Positions 1-8,480 of a stretch of 64,000 bases of DNA are shown here, piece after piece. The position numbers and the translations under genes were made by a program. The stretch spans positions 62,001 to 126,000 of the forward strand of contig MUGG01000133.1 in the NCBI GenBank assembly GCA_002148405.1. Direction: 5' to 3'. The stretch's first letter is position 1; each line of letters starts with the position of its first letter. The DNA is from Alkalinema sp. CACIAM 70d (GTDB lineage Bacteria; Cyanobacteriota; Cyanobacteriia; Leptolyngbyales; Leptolyngbyaceae). The notes below the pieces were generated by a model. It saw only the letters and a program-made list of their open reading frames with translations. It was not told where the DNA came from and did not search any database.

Positions 1-571
1 CAACAGAATCCGTTTGTGCAGAAGCCACTACCGTTTTGGTAGAAACAGTCTCTACATTCGGCAGAACCACATCTACTGGTTGTGAGCTAACCACTTGGGT
101 ATTCGTAACCACCTGAGTTGCCCCAGGTACCTCCAAGATCTGGCCCACATACAACGTAGACGAAGGTCTTAAGCGATTGGCCGTCGCCAAGACTTTGACA
201 TCCACACCATACTGAGCAGCAATCTTCCAAAGGGTTTGCCCCTCTTGCACAGTATGGGTAATTACTTTGATTGCATCTGCTGGCTTAGGTAAAGCCGCAG
301 TCAGAGAGAGATCAGGTGCAGTTTGAGCAGATGGCTCAGTCGAGACAGGCTCAGATTGATTAGAGTCTTGACTAGTTGCTGCGTGGCTTTTCTGGGGTAC
401 CAGCAGGCCACAAGCCCCTACTGACAACGCCACACCTAACATCGCAACGGAACCGCAGGTAAGACGATTCCCTTCCTGATTCGAGTCTTTCACTTGCTCC
501 ACTATGGCAGCGGAACCATCATCGGCACAGGCAGGAACAGACCTGACCTTCTGTGGAATTGTACGTTTCAA
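1..571 (-). CDS. LysM domain protein, N-terminal part (runs off the window edge)
   Basis: The minus-strand frame starts with TTG at 571, six bases after a strong GAGGAGG ribosome site (about 579-585), and stays open to base 1, giving about 190 codons. A cytoplasmic-looking N-terminus is followed by a hydrophobic stretch near residues 45-60, probably a signal or anchor. A linker rich in Ser, Thr, Gln and Pro follows. Residues about 105-150 form one LysM domain (H-T-V-Q-E-G-Q-T-L-W-K-I-A ... Y-V-G-Q-I-L-E-V-P), which binds the glycan backbone of peptidoglycan. In cyanobacteria this layout often precedes a C-terminal M23 peptidase (NlpD-like) or more LysM repeats, but that part lies outside the window, so the enzymatic role is unknown. 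An envelope location is inferred from the hydrophobic segment and LysM. Confidence 0.85.
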   Translation of the reverse strand, partial: MKRTIPQKVRSVPACADDGSAAIVEQVKDSNQEGNRLTCGSVAMLGVALSVGACGLLVPQKSHAATSQDSNQSEPVSTEPSAQTAPDLSLTAALPKPADAIKVITHTVQEGQTLWKIAAQYGVDVKVLATANRLRPSSTLYVGQILEVPGATQVVTNTQVVSSQPVDVVLPNVETVSTKTVVASAQTDSV

Positions 572-1505
572 AAAACGACCTCCTCAATGTCCAGCGTTTA
601 ACTGTCCTCGAGCCATTTCAGCTTGCTGCCCTTGACTTATCACTGACCAGATGAATTTACCATCTAGCCTCTTTGGTCTAGGCGAACAGAACATCCAAGA
701 CAGATTACACCACTCTTGCCTACTTAGACAAATTTGAGATTACTCAACATGATGCAACATGAACTTGCCCAGATTAAATAGCAAACTTTCTTAGTTGGTG
801 TCAACCAAGGGTGAAACTTATCGCTCGAAATCTTTACCGAAAAGTAAAGTTACTTAAGTGTGTAATCTAGACGACTAATCACTTCAGTAACACAGCACAC
901 TAACACAGCGCACTGTAGCAAAGTTCCATTGACATTCTGCCCCAGTTTCCAGAGAGACTGTGCAGAAATCGAGGAGTAGCGTTCATTACACTTTCCATCG
1001 ATCGCTTCCACAGTCTTGCGGTTACTCGTCTCCAGAGTTGCCTTCAACGATGAATACCCTAGTGATTTCCTCAACAAAGGAAAGAAATCAGGAAGAAGCA
1101 TTCATTAGTTTTTTGGAACTTAGCCTCACACCGCACAAGAAGAGTTTCCTCAGCTTCTAGACTGGATACAAACGACCTCCAAATCGCTAAGTAAGATCGC
1201 TGAAGTTTCTATTGTTTTTTTTAATCAAACGTTTCGTCTTTCAGAAGATTAATATCTACCAGATTTCTAATAGTTGCCGGGTTGTAAAGAATAGCGGAAA
1301 CCCTTGAGGAGAAGCATTTTTGAGTTTTGAAGTTTCAATATCCAGGATCATTGATTAGACTTTTCTATTGAGGGACTAGCTTCAACTTATCTATGGAAGC
1401 AACCTCGTTAAAGTGGCAAGTGACACCTCAAAGTTAAGGATTTTTTTTGAAAGTATAGATTTTTTGTGGGCCAATTTCTTCCCAGAACGGCCCATTCCAT
1501 CCGTC
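572..1505. other. Intergenic region, about 930 bp, no gene recognised
   Basis: This gap lies between the start of the LysM gene and the end of trmL. Short open frames on both strands lack ribosome sites and family resemblance. It should hold the LysM gene promoter. I see no tRNA-like fold, clear terminator or long repeat. Confidence 0.5.
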
Positions 1506-1970
1506 CTATCCCAGCAGTTGACCCAACTGACGTCGGGCTTCAAACAATCCGATCGCCACACTCACGGACAGATTGAGGCTACGCACTTGCGGCTCTGCCA
1601 TGGGAATTCGCAAAATGTCATCGCAGGTTTCCAAAGCTTCCTTGGGTAATCCCTGAGTTTCACAGCCAAACATTAACCAGTCTTCGTGCTGGTAGCAATA
1701 GTCTGCGTAGTTAACTGTTCCCCCTGTACTAAATGCCAATAAACGTCCACCCAATTGCTGCTGGTAGGTCTGAAAGTCAGAAAGCGAGTCGTGGTAGTGG
1801 AGATTGACATACGGCCAATAATCAAGTCCAGCCCGTTTGAGGTAACGATCGCTGAGCTCAAACCCGAGCGGGCCCACGAGATGGAGTTCTGTCCTAGTAG
1901 CAGCGCAAGTTCGAGCAATATTGCCCGTATTTGGAGGGATTTCTGGATGAACAAGAACAATTCGGGGCAT
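1506..1970 (-). CDS. trmL: tRNA (cytidine/uridine-34-2'-O)-methyltransferase TrmL
   Basis: A 154-residue SPOUT-class methyltransferase with the length and motifs of TrmL (YibK). The N-terminus M-P-R-I-V-L-V-H-P-E-I-P-P-N-T-G-N-I-A-R-T-C is the family signature. The C-terminal part carries the trefoil-knot SAM site (L-M-F-G-C-E-T-Q-G-L-P and I-P-M ... V-R-S-L-N-L-S-V-S-V-A). In E. coli the dimer 2'-O-methylates the wobble nucleotide of tRNA-Leu isoacceptors in the cytoplasm using SAM. It stands alone here, with gshA about 230 bp upstream on the same strand. The start at 1970 matches the usual family N-terminus. Substrate in this organism is inferred from the family. Confidence 0.95.
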   Translation of the reverse strand: MPRIVLVHPEIPPNTGNIARTCAATRTELHLVGPLGFELSDRYLKRAGLDYWPYVNLHYHDSLSDFQTYQQQLGGRLLAFSTGGTVNYADYCYQHEDWLMFGCETQGLPKEALETCDDILRIPMAEPQVRSLNLSVSVAIGLFEARRQLGQLLG

Positions 1971-2200
1971 AAAAAACTCAAAGTTAGATCCAACAACTCG
2001 ACTAAAAACGGCTAAAAGACGACGATTTTTAGTCAGGAATAATAGATTTTATTAATGAGTGGTTCGCGGCGAAGGAATGATTAGATATATTAATCAATCA
2101 GCCCTATTAAAGATCCTTACCACTGCAAATCTTGGGTTCAGCATTCAGCGTTTGGATCCGCTTAAATGCATCCGCTGCAAGTCCCCTACTCACGACCAGC

Positions 2201-3349
2201 TTATGCAACACAGGGTGGGCAAATTTCGCCTTGAAGTTCTCGTTCGCGAGCTTGCATAGAAAGAATTGCTTGTTGCACAATTTGCCTATTCTCCCAGCCC
2301 TGCTCCTTCAGTTTGAGCCATTGTTGAGCTTCGTTCCCTTCCCGCAAAATGCGTTTCAGGGGCAACAAAAAGCAGCTAAAACCGTGTCGTTTCGCAGTAT
2401 CCCAAACGTCATCGTAGATTTGCGCAATCCAGTCCTTAGCGACGATCGATCGACCATCCTGCCAATGGTGAAGTGTGGCATCTAAACTGGCATGGGCAGC
2501 GGCTTGTTCGTTGGCATCTGCCATCGCAACCAGATCTACGGCACGGGTGGCTCGAGGCAGGTCGCTAGCCAGCAAGGGATCCAAATCTGGATTTTCTAAT
2601 AATTGTAATAATCGGGCTTCCAGGAGGGCTGTAATTGCGAGCAGAGCGATCGGATCGCTAACGAGGTCACAAATTCGCAGCTCTAGACGATTCAAGTTAT
2701 AGGGCCGCCGATCGCCGTTGGGCCGAACCGATGACCAGAGGTGTCGAACATTTTGCATGGTGCCTAGGCGCAATTGTTCCTCTGTCCAGCGGATAAAGTG
2801 ATGATGGCTTTCAAAGAGAGGAACTTGGGCGGGGGTTTTCGGAAAAACCGCCCAACGGGTGGAGTGGAAGCCCGTTGCTTCTCCATTTAAGAAAGGGGAT
2901 GCAGCGCTCAAGGCTAAATATAAAGGGGCTTCCAAGCGGATTAACCGACAAGCCCGCATTAGAGCTTCTGGATCCTCAATCCCAATATTGATATGAACAC
3001 TAGCGGTAACGACTTTGGTTCCGTAGGTTTGCTCGATATAAGTGTGATAAGGATTACCAGGATCCGATCGTTGGAACTGCTCAGTTCCCCCTAACGCTAA
3101 AGTACTGCCTGGGATCAGCGTGTAGTCCCCTAGGGTCGTTAGATATTGCCGCAGCCGCGATCGGGGTTGCAGCAGATCACAGAGCGATCGTTCATAACGA
3201 TAGCTGGGAGCCGTGGTGTACTCCACGTTGCGGCTATCTGGCTCTCGCACAAATCCCTCCAAATCCGCAACGATTTTGTCGGATAAACCCACAATTTCGC
3301 CATTGGGTCGTCCTGTATAGACTTCAATTTCAAATCCTTTGGACAACAT
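2201..3349 (-). CDS. gshA: Glutamate-cysteine ligase, cyanobacterial type
   Basis: A protein of 382 residues of the cyanobacterial glutamate-cysteine ligase family. It joins Glu and Cys with ATP to form gamma-glutamylcysteine, the first step of glutathione synthesis in the cytoplasm. Visible family features are the N-terminal start M-L-S-K-G-F-E-I-E-V-Y-T-G, with the Glu residues of the ATP-grasp-like GCS2 fold, and the P-G-S-T-L-A-L-G-G segment near residue 85. A longer frame reaches 3370 through a TTG codon, but an AGGAG ribosome site sits seven bases before the ATG at 3349, so I use 3349. It is monocistronic: a terminator for the upstream gene lies at 3517-3555. Glutathione matters here for redox control and may support arsenic reduction by the cassette downstream (inference). 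Confidence 0.93.
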   Translation of the reverse strand: MLSKGFEIEVYTGRPNGEIVGLSDKIVADLEGFVREPDSRNVEYTTAPSYRYERSLCDLLQPRSRLRQYLTTLGDYTLIPGSTLALGGTEQFQRSDPGNPYHTYIEQTYGTKVVTASVHINIGIEDPEALMRACRLIRLEAPLYLALSAASPFLNGEATGFHSTRWAVFPKTPAQVPLFESHHHFIRWTEEQLRLGTMQNVRHLWSSVRPNGDRRPYNLNRLELRICDLVSDPIALLAITALLEARLLQLLENPDLDPLLASDLPRATRAVDLVAMADANEQAAAHASLDATLHHWQDGRSIVAKDWIAQIYDDVWDTAKRHGFSCFLLPLKRILREGNEAQQWLKLKEQGWENRQIVQQAILSMQARERELQGEICPPCVA

Positions 3350-3386
3350 GACATTTCTCCTAATTTGCAATCCCTAACTTCAAGCA

Positions 3387-3420
3387 GGCGAACCTTAGTG
3401 AGCGGCGAACCTCAGTGGGC
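3387..3420. repeat. Tandem duplication, 17 bp x 2
   Basis: GGCGAACCTTAGTGAGC at 3387-3403 is followed directly by GGCGAACCTCAGTGGGC at 3404-3420, differing at two positions. It lies just upstream of gshA, in its leader or promoter region. It is one of many short intergenic tandem repeats in this window. Confidence 0.8.
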
Positions 3421-3516
3421 AGTGAATTCCATAAAAATGACTGGATATCTGAATAAACAGCGGAAGGTCTAGGAAGATCAAACAAGCCCATAAAGGTAAA
3501 GCACAGAATCAACAAC

Positions 3517-3555
3517 CAAAAAATAAAGGACTGAGAGCATCTTTTGACTCAGTCC
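3517..3555 (-). terminator. Rho-independent terminator of the DUF3318 gene
   Basis: Perfect 8-bp arms GGACTGAG (3528-3535) and CTCAGTCC (3548-3555) enclose a 12-base loop. Read on the minus strand, the hairpin is followed by a T-rich run (plus-strand A run at about 3517-3527). It lies some 75 bp after the DUF3318 stop. The same arms occur after gmd at 54302-54335. Confidence 0.8.
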
Positions 3556-3629
3556 CGTCGATGGCTGCGATAACATTTTGAAAAAGGCTTGAGGCGGATC
3601 GGGTAAACCGATTCAAACGCACTCAAGTT

Positions 3630-4283
3630 CTAATAGTCAAATTCAGCCGCTGGACTCCGTTGTTGCATTTTCTCCTTCGCTTTAGCGGCACTCTTTTTCA
3701 GCGCAGCTAAACGACCTTCATAGCGCTGACGAAGTTTTTTCTTGGGAGTTTGCTCAATCAAAGTTTTAAGGGCACTTCCCAGACTCTTATAAGCATTGGG
3801 TAAGGTATAACCAAACCGAGTTGCTAAGGCAATGGCCCGTTCATCCGCATCGATCGCTTCCTTCAAAACTTTCTCACCATTGTTTTTGTTGTAAAGTCGC
3901 CAACCCGCGAAGCTCGATAAGCCGAGAGCCAAAAGCAACAGTAGGCCATCTTGCACCCATAGCTCACCCACAGCACCCCCTAAGCCAATGGCCAATGCCG
4001 CCATTTCCCAACCATCCCGAGGTACGGTATCCGCCTGCACTCGACCGACTTCGTGCCAAAATAGAAGATTGCGTTGATCGATCGCAAGCTGATCCCACTT
4101 TGGCATATCGATCTGAATCTCAATTTCATCCCGTCCGATTTCTTCAGAGGTAATGAGGGGGGGATTGACTGCTGTAGCAACTTCGATCGTGACCCAACTT
4201 TGAAGTTCCGGCGGCAGTAAGGTCTTCAAACGCCGGAGTTCACTCATCTCAGCTCGGGCAGTCGAAGCGGCATAGGATGTCAT
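3630..4283 (-). CDS. DUF3318 family membrane-associated protein
   Basis: A 217-residue protein of the cyanobacterial DUF3318 family, whose function is unknown. The N-terminal half is hydrophilic (M-T-S-Y-A-A-S-T-A-R-A-E-M-S-E-L-R-R-L ... L-L-P-P-E-L). It has a W-H-E-V-G-R segment that recalls a HExxH-like site without matching it. Two adjacent hydrophobic segments follow near residues 95-125 (A-L-A-I-G-L-G-G-A-V-G and L-L-L-L-L-A-L-G-L-S-S-F-A-G-W). The C-terminus is Lys/Arg/Ala-rich and helical. A frame from GTG at 4292 exists, but GGAG eight bases before the ATG at 4283 decides for 4283. The gene ends at a clear terminator and appears monocistronic. Confidence 0.85.
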   Translation of the reverse strand: MTSYAASTARAEMSELRRLKTLLPPELQSWVTIEVATAVNPPLITSEEIGRDEIEIQIDMPKWDQLAIDQRNLLFWHEVGRVQADTVPRDGWEMAALAIGLGGAVGELWVQDGLLLLLALGLSSFAGWRLYNKNNGEKVLKEAIDADERAIALATRFGYTLPNAYKSLGSALKTLIEQTPKKKLRQRYEGRLAALKKSAAKAKEKMQQRSPAAEFDY

Positions 4284-4438
4284 AGAACCCACTCCAGGAA
4301 GACGTTACAAGACTTTTTCCCATAATAGCGCGTGGGGGACAGGGATGAATGGTTGAGGATACCGACCCTCCTGTGGAGTAAATTCTCACCATTCTCCCAG
4401 TCCAGTGACTTGTAGAGGCCAACAATCGCTAGGAAAAA

Positions 4439-4651
4439 TCACGATCGACGAGGAGTCAATAACACACTAGCGGGCGGGGGAGATTGCAGCCGACTCGTGG
4501 TGGAAGACACGCCTGAGGGCGTAGAGGAACTGTCTGCAATAATCAGTAGCGGTGAAACGAGCGTCAGAAGGGCGATCGCGCCTCCACAAAGGTTTATTAA
4601 TGGACGTCGCGGAGGTTCAGAAGAATGGTTCGGCTGACTGCTTGATTGCAT
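4439..4651 (-). CDS. Small hypothetical protein with one membrane span
   Basis: A 70-residue frame with a polar N-terminus, one hydrophobic stretch near residues 20-42 (I-N-L-C-G-G-A-I-A-L-L-T-L-V-S-P-L-L-I-I-A) and a Ser/Pro-rich tail. This could be a small secreted or anchored protein. The ATG at 4651 has no convincing ribosome site and I recognise no family, so it may be chance. It is kept because the composition is that of a signal or anchor peptide and no other gene occupies the strand. Confidence 0.35.
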   Translation of the reverse strand: MQSSSQPNHSSEPPRRPLINLCGGAIALLTLVSPLLIIADSSSTPSGVSSTTSRLQSPPPASVLLTPRRS

Positions 4652-5085
4652 ACTTTAGATTGATACCAACTCAACGAAGCCAAGAAACTCCACCCAGATG
4701 GGGGAATCTCCTCGTTAACCACTTCATAACCAAATCATGGAATAACGAAGCTTCATGAAATCATTTTAACGAGGTCTGCCCAAAATTTGGTATCGCATAA
4801 GTACGATCTTTTAAGTCATGAATTCCGCACTTTTCCACTGAGTTTCAACTAATTTGCGATGCCTTAGGACTTTCGAGAGATGCGCCCTCCCTAAATTGAT
4901 AGATTCATGTCCCCCCTAAGATTCGTCCTTGAAGTCCTGAATGAATTGGTTTTTCCATTCAGTGTACTCACTGAAATCATTGATCCCGTCTCCCAGGAGT
5001 GAGTTCAGCAAAGAGCCATTAACCTCCGTCGGTCAACTGAATCCGTCGGCAACCTGACATCGGTTGGTCAACGAATGAGTTCCCC
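4652..5085. other. Intergenic region, about 430 bp
   Basis: Moderately AT-rich, with no open frame of note on either strand and no clear terminator or tRNA. It separates the small membrane ORF from the HTH protein, both on the minus strand. Confidence 0.5.
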
Positions 5086-5469
5086 CTACTCAGAGGTTGA
5101 GCCACGACGATCGGGGGGATGTTTCAAAACATGATGGATTGCTTGAAGTTCCACCAAAATGGCTTGCAAGAGTTCCTGCGTGGCATCGGGAGGTCGGTTT
5201 TGAACTTCGATCGTGACTTGCTTAACGCGCAACACATCCTTGGCAAAACGAGCCACTTCATTGGGGTGAAACAACAGAGGTTCGTTGGCGTTGGCGCGTA
5301 TTTCTGGGTTCAGCCGTTTAGCATCATAGGGCGGGTTCAGCAAATCGGGATCCGTGTTGGTATAGCGATAAACAGAGGCTCGCGATCGCCCAAGGGCTTG
5401 TTGCACTGCATCAATATCCATCAGTTCAGTCTGCGCCGAGGGCAAGGACGCAGAGAAATCAGACTGCAT
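5086..5469 (-). CDS. Helix-turn-helix DNA-binding protein, unknown target
   Basis: A 127-residue protein. Residues about 17-75 look like an excisionase/AlpA or MerR-type winged helix-turn-helix: M-D-I-D-A-V-Q-Q-A-L-G-R-S-R-A-S-V-Y-R-Y, then a wing-like stretch ending L-L-F-H-P-N-E-V-A-R-F-A-K-D-V-L. The C-terminal 45 residues form a probable amphipathic helix (Q-E-L-L-Q-A-I-L-V-E-L-Q-A-I-H-H-V-L-K-H), suited to dimerisation. A GAGAG site lies a few bases before the ATG at 5469. The DUF1350 gene lies about 120 bp upstream on the same strand. I cannot name a target. There is no integrase nearby, so an excisionase role is unlikely and transcriptional regulation is more plausible. Confidence 0.7.
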   Translation of the reverse strand: MQSDFSASLPSAQTELMDIDAVQQALGRSRASVYRYTNTDPDLLNPPYDAKRLNPEIRANANEPLLFHPNEVARFAKDVLRVKQVTIEVQNRPPDATQELLQAILVELQAIHHVLKHPPDRRGSTSE

Positions 5470-5590
5470 AAGACTCTCATAGTAAGACTAGACTTATGCA
5501 TTGTAAGACAGTTGTGCCGACCGTTTGCAATCGCAGGAGCGATCGTGAGGGTGCGGTGATTAGGAGACCGGAGCCTTCTGCGCTGGCGGC

Positions 5591-6406
5591 TTAGCGCAAG
5601 GGAGTCTGGCTTTCCAAAGCCACGGCGACATTTAACCAATCCAACAGAACCTGTTCCAGTTGTTGCAATTCTCGAAACACTTCCTGACGCACCCATTGAC
5701 CGATCGCATCAAACGGTGTGAAGATCGCTCCCGTTTCCCACTGCAAGTCTTGGGCCACGGGCGTTAAATGATTTCCTTTCAACTTACACAGAGTCAGTTG
5801 ATCGGGAAAACGCACTTGCAGAATATTGGTCAACGATCGAGTTTGATCGAGCGTATCGTTGCTGAACTTGACCAGTAAATTGCGAGGAATGGTGTATTGC
5901 TGGGCAATGATTTGATTAGTGGCTTCCGGTGAAGGTGTGAAGTCCATCATGGTGGAGGGCGTCAAGGGTGCAAGCTGTTGCAAAACTTGGGAGAACTGAT
6001 CCATCAACGGAATCGAATCCCGTGCTGCAAAGTTGTTAAATGCCATCAACAAGTTGCCCGATCGCTCTACTTCAAACAGGCTGCCAATTAATAGATGCAA
6101 CTTACAGCCCATACTGTGGCCCAAACCGTAAATCGGTAGCTGTTCAGAGACCTGTCCCGTCTTCCGCAATTGATACAGTGCTCGATCGAAGTTCCAGAGG
6201 ACGTTCTCTGCAATCCCAATGTGATCAAAGGTGTTAATAAACGGCGTGGCAATAATGCCATAGCCCGATCGCGCCAAACATTCTAACAGGCGACGATAGG
6301 TGAGCTGGGGGGCAGTCGCGACAAAGGCTCCCCCCAAAAAATGAACGATCGCAACGGGGCGCGGCGGCAGCAATACCCAGTTTCCTGCAATTTCTTGCCA
6401 GATCAT
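5591..6406 (-). CDS. DUF1350 alpha/beta-hydrolase-like protein
   Basis: A 271-residue protein of the DUF1350 family, found in cyanobacteria and plastids. The N-terminal I-V-H-F-L-G-G-A-F-V-A-T-A-P motif near residue 20 resembles the oxyanion loop of alpha/beta hydrolases. G-H-S-M-G-C-K near residue 96 is the nucleophile elbow (G-x-S-x-G), with Ser as probable nucleophile. A late H (K-G-N-H-L-T-P) near residue 215 could complete a triad. The substrate is unknown; the family is sometimes described as lipase-like. It is soluble by sequence, with no signal peptide. It overlaps nothing and may share a transcript with the HTH gene below it, although the 120-bp gap makes this uncertain. Confidence 0.88.
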   Translation of the reverse strand: MIWQEIAGNWVLLPPRPVAIVHFLGGAFVATAPQLTYRRLLECLARSGYGIIATPFINTFDHIGIAENVLWNFDRALYQLRKTGQVSEQLPIYGLGHSMGCKLHLLIGSLFEVERSGNLLMAFNNFAARDSIPLMDQFSQVLQQLAPLTPSTMMDFTPSPEATNQIIAQQYTIPRNLLVKFSNDTLDQTRSLTNILQVRFPDQLTLCKLKGNHLTPVAQDLQWETGAIFTPFDAIGQWVRQEVFRELQQLEQVLLDWLNVAVALESQTPLR

Positions 6407-6454
6407 GAACCTTCCTAGCGATGGCAGACCATCTCCTATTGTGCCGCGTCCTGA

Positions 6455-7474
6455 TTACACCGTGGGGGGGAGATCCCCGGTGGCGGGCAATTCAGGAATA
6501 TTGCCTTGGATAACTTGCAGTGGCGCGGGTGGCTGGGGAGGAAGCGCAAGACCGGGATCAGGGAGTTCGCTGGAAAGATTCGGGGAATCTACGGGCAGGG
6601 TTGCAGGTGGGGTGGGGGGCACGGGGGAAGTCTCTAAGGCAGGCGGCGGTGTAGGCACGGCCTCCGGAGTCAAAGCTGGGGCCTCTATCAGTGAGGCGGG
6701 AGGCACGATCGGCGGTGTGGGCTCTACATCCTTCCAGGCTTGCAGGGCGGGAGGCGCGGTCAATGTGTAGTTATAAGCTTGGAGAACCGAAGTGCGTATT
6801 GCCAAACTGGTTGCAAGGGGAGCAGTCTGTACCTCTAATTTCCAGTCCCCTTTAAGGGACACTTTTCCAGTGGTGTTATTAGACGCCGCAACATCAGCCC
6901 CTAGCTTTTGGCTGAGTTCATGAAGAAATTGGCTGCCCATCTCCTCTGCGGCGATATTTGAGCCATATAGCAAAACATCTGCACCGGGTAATAACGATCG
7001 CTGCCAGACCGCAAGCTTGTCTGAATTGTTGGCGAGGTTGCCCAAGGACAGTTGACTCTTCCCTAAATAGATCTTTCCGGTATCACCATAACTAATTAAG
7101 TGAATAGCTGATAATTCAGTTTGGTTCGCCAGAATTTCAGTAATTTGATCCATTCCACTGAGTGTTGGATCAAGAATAACAACCTCAATTCCCCGACGAA
7201 TTCCGGGTAAGAGTTTCTGATAATCCTGAATTTGCCCATCAATGAAAGCTATTTCCTGACGCGAAGCAATCACGTTTGGCAATCCAGGGTTCGGCAATGG
7301 CTTCGGCGAGAGGGGCCCAGGGAGTAAACCTGGATCCGGTAGTCCAACATTTGTGCCTGAATTGGAGACTGAGTTAGATAACGATTGTTCAGAAACCAGC
7401 ATAATCAGGAAGTCTTCGTAGAGATGGACAATTGAGCCAAGAGTCCCTGAGCGCCTAGGCTTGGATTGCACCAT
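6455..7474 (-). CDS. Stand-alone DUF4347 domain protein with proline-rich tail
   Basis: A 339-residue protein. Residues about 65-225 match the DUF4347 domain (I-A-F-I-D-G-Q-I-Q-D-Y-Q-K-L-L-P-G ... V-V-I-L-D ... L-S-A-I-H-L-I-S-Y-G-D-T-G ... L-L-Y-G-S-N-I-A). This domain normally sits at the N-terminus of very large cyanobacterial surface proteins with cadherin, Calx-beta or hemolysin repeats. Here the repeats are missing. The domain is followed only by about 100 residues dominated by Pro, Ala, Thr and Leu (P-P-I-V-P-P-A and similar), and then a normal stop. ATG at 7474 follows AAGGTGA; ATG at 7402 is an alternative. It may be a shortened adhesin or a free domain. No membrane anchor is visible. 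Confidence 0.8.
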   Translation of the reverse strand: MVQSKPRRSGTLGSIVHLYEDFLIMLVSEQSLSNSVSNSGTNVGLPDPGLLPGPLSPKPLPNPGLPNVIASRQEIAFIDGQIQDYQKLLPGIRRGIEVVILDPTLSGMDQITEILANQTELSAIHLISYGDTGKIYLGKSQLSLGNLANNSDKLAVWQRSLLPGADVLLYGSNIAAEEMGSQFLHELSQKLGADVAASNNTTGKVSLKGDWKLEVQTAPLATSLAIRTSVLQAYNYTLTAPPALQAWKDVEPTPPIVPPASLIEAPALTPEAVPTPPPALETSPVPPTPPATLPVDSPNLSSELPDPGLALPPQPPAPLQVIQGNIPELPATGDLPPTV

Positions 7475-7999
7475 TCACCTTGATTGGGACGATCGCTCAT
7501 CCTAGAACTAGCCCCTAAAAAATGAGACTTGGCTGCTTAGATAGCGGACAGCTAAACGTTGAATACCTTAAAAAATTGAGTCGCTTAAAAAATTCGATGC
7601 TTGATGACTGGGTAAACTTTAAAACCAGTTAGAACACCCGATGATAGAGCGAGTAGTGAGCACACCTGATCTGAGGAGAGTTACGAAAAAGGCTCTAGCA
7701 TCCTCCAAACTGCTTGAAAAACCAACTTGGAAAGCTTGAGGGGAACCTTGAAAACCGACTCCGTATTTCTACGATAGCGTAGTTAATCACTTCTCCGCAA
7801 AAACCCTGAACTAGGCCCGAGGCATCCTTGTAACTTGTACTTAAGTTGTACTTAGCAATACTGGTATTACCGCGATCGACCGGACAAAACTGGAAGAAAT
7901 TTTGGGATAGCTGCTAGTTTTAGATCATCCGATCCAGAATTGAAGACGTATATCCACTGATAACGACCCTATCCAATTTAACAACTTAAGCAGCCTGCC
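7475..7999. other. Divergent intergenic region, 525 bp
   Basis: It lies between the divergent DUF4347 gene and the arsenosugar cassette, and so should hold promoters for both. CTTAAAAAATT-like runs occur near 7567-7590. No ORF, tRNA or clear ArsR operator palindrome was found by eye. Confidence 0.5.
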
Positions 8000-8332
8000 A
8001 TGGATCACTACTATAACCCAGCCCATTTGCCCAACTTCAGCAACATTGGGGAAGGCAATGCGGAACTGGCGGAGAAATTTTTTGCTTACTATGGCGCAGT
8101 CTTTGCAGAGGGCGCACTGTCCAAGCGAGAAAAGGCGTTAATCGCCCTAGCAGTGGCCCATGCAGTTCAGTGCCCCTACTGTATCGATGCCTACACCAAG
8201 GAATCCCTGCAACAGGGGTCGGATCTGGAGCAGATGACGGAGGCAATCCATGTGGCAACTGCAATTCGGGGAGGCGCTTCGTTGATTCATGGCTTACAAA
8301 TGCTCGATCGGACGAACCAGCTATCTATGTAG
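8000..8332 (+). CDS. Arsenosugar biosynthesis-associated peroxidase-like protein (CMD family)
   Basis: A 110-residue protein of the AhpD/carboxymuconolactone decarboxylase fold. The start M-D-H-Y-Y-N-P and the redox motif C-P-Y-C near residues 60-63 (Q-C-P-Y-C-I-D-A-Y-T-K), followed by a His-containing helix, match the small family that accompanies arsS. The C-x-x-C pair is typical of AhpD-like thiol peroxidase partners. Its exact step is unknown; handling of arsenic-thiol intermediates or protection against the oxidants they cause is plausible. It is the first gene of the plus-strand cassette, 148 bp before arsS. Confidence 0.88.
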   Translation: MDHYYNPAHLPNFSNIGEGNAELAEKFFAYYGAVFAEGALSKREKALIALAVAHAVQCPYCIDAYTKESLQQGSDLEQMTEAIHVATAIRGGASLIHGLQMLDRTNQLSM

Positions 8333-8480
8333 GAGAGTGAGAGGGTGGGAGGGTAGGAGAGTGGAAGAGTTCTACCCATCTATCCACATGGAATTTTATT
8401 TGTACGCTGTTCCCCTATAGCGATGGTGTCGGCCTATGGTATTAGCCTGTGCTGACTAATGATCTGTCGATTCGTAATTT

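Noticed and set aside
5086..5469. HTH protein as a phage excisionase
   Set aside because: No integrase, attachment-site repeat or phage gene is nearby; the C-terminal helix fits a regulator better.
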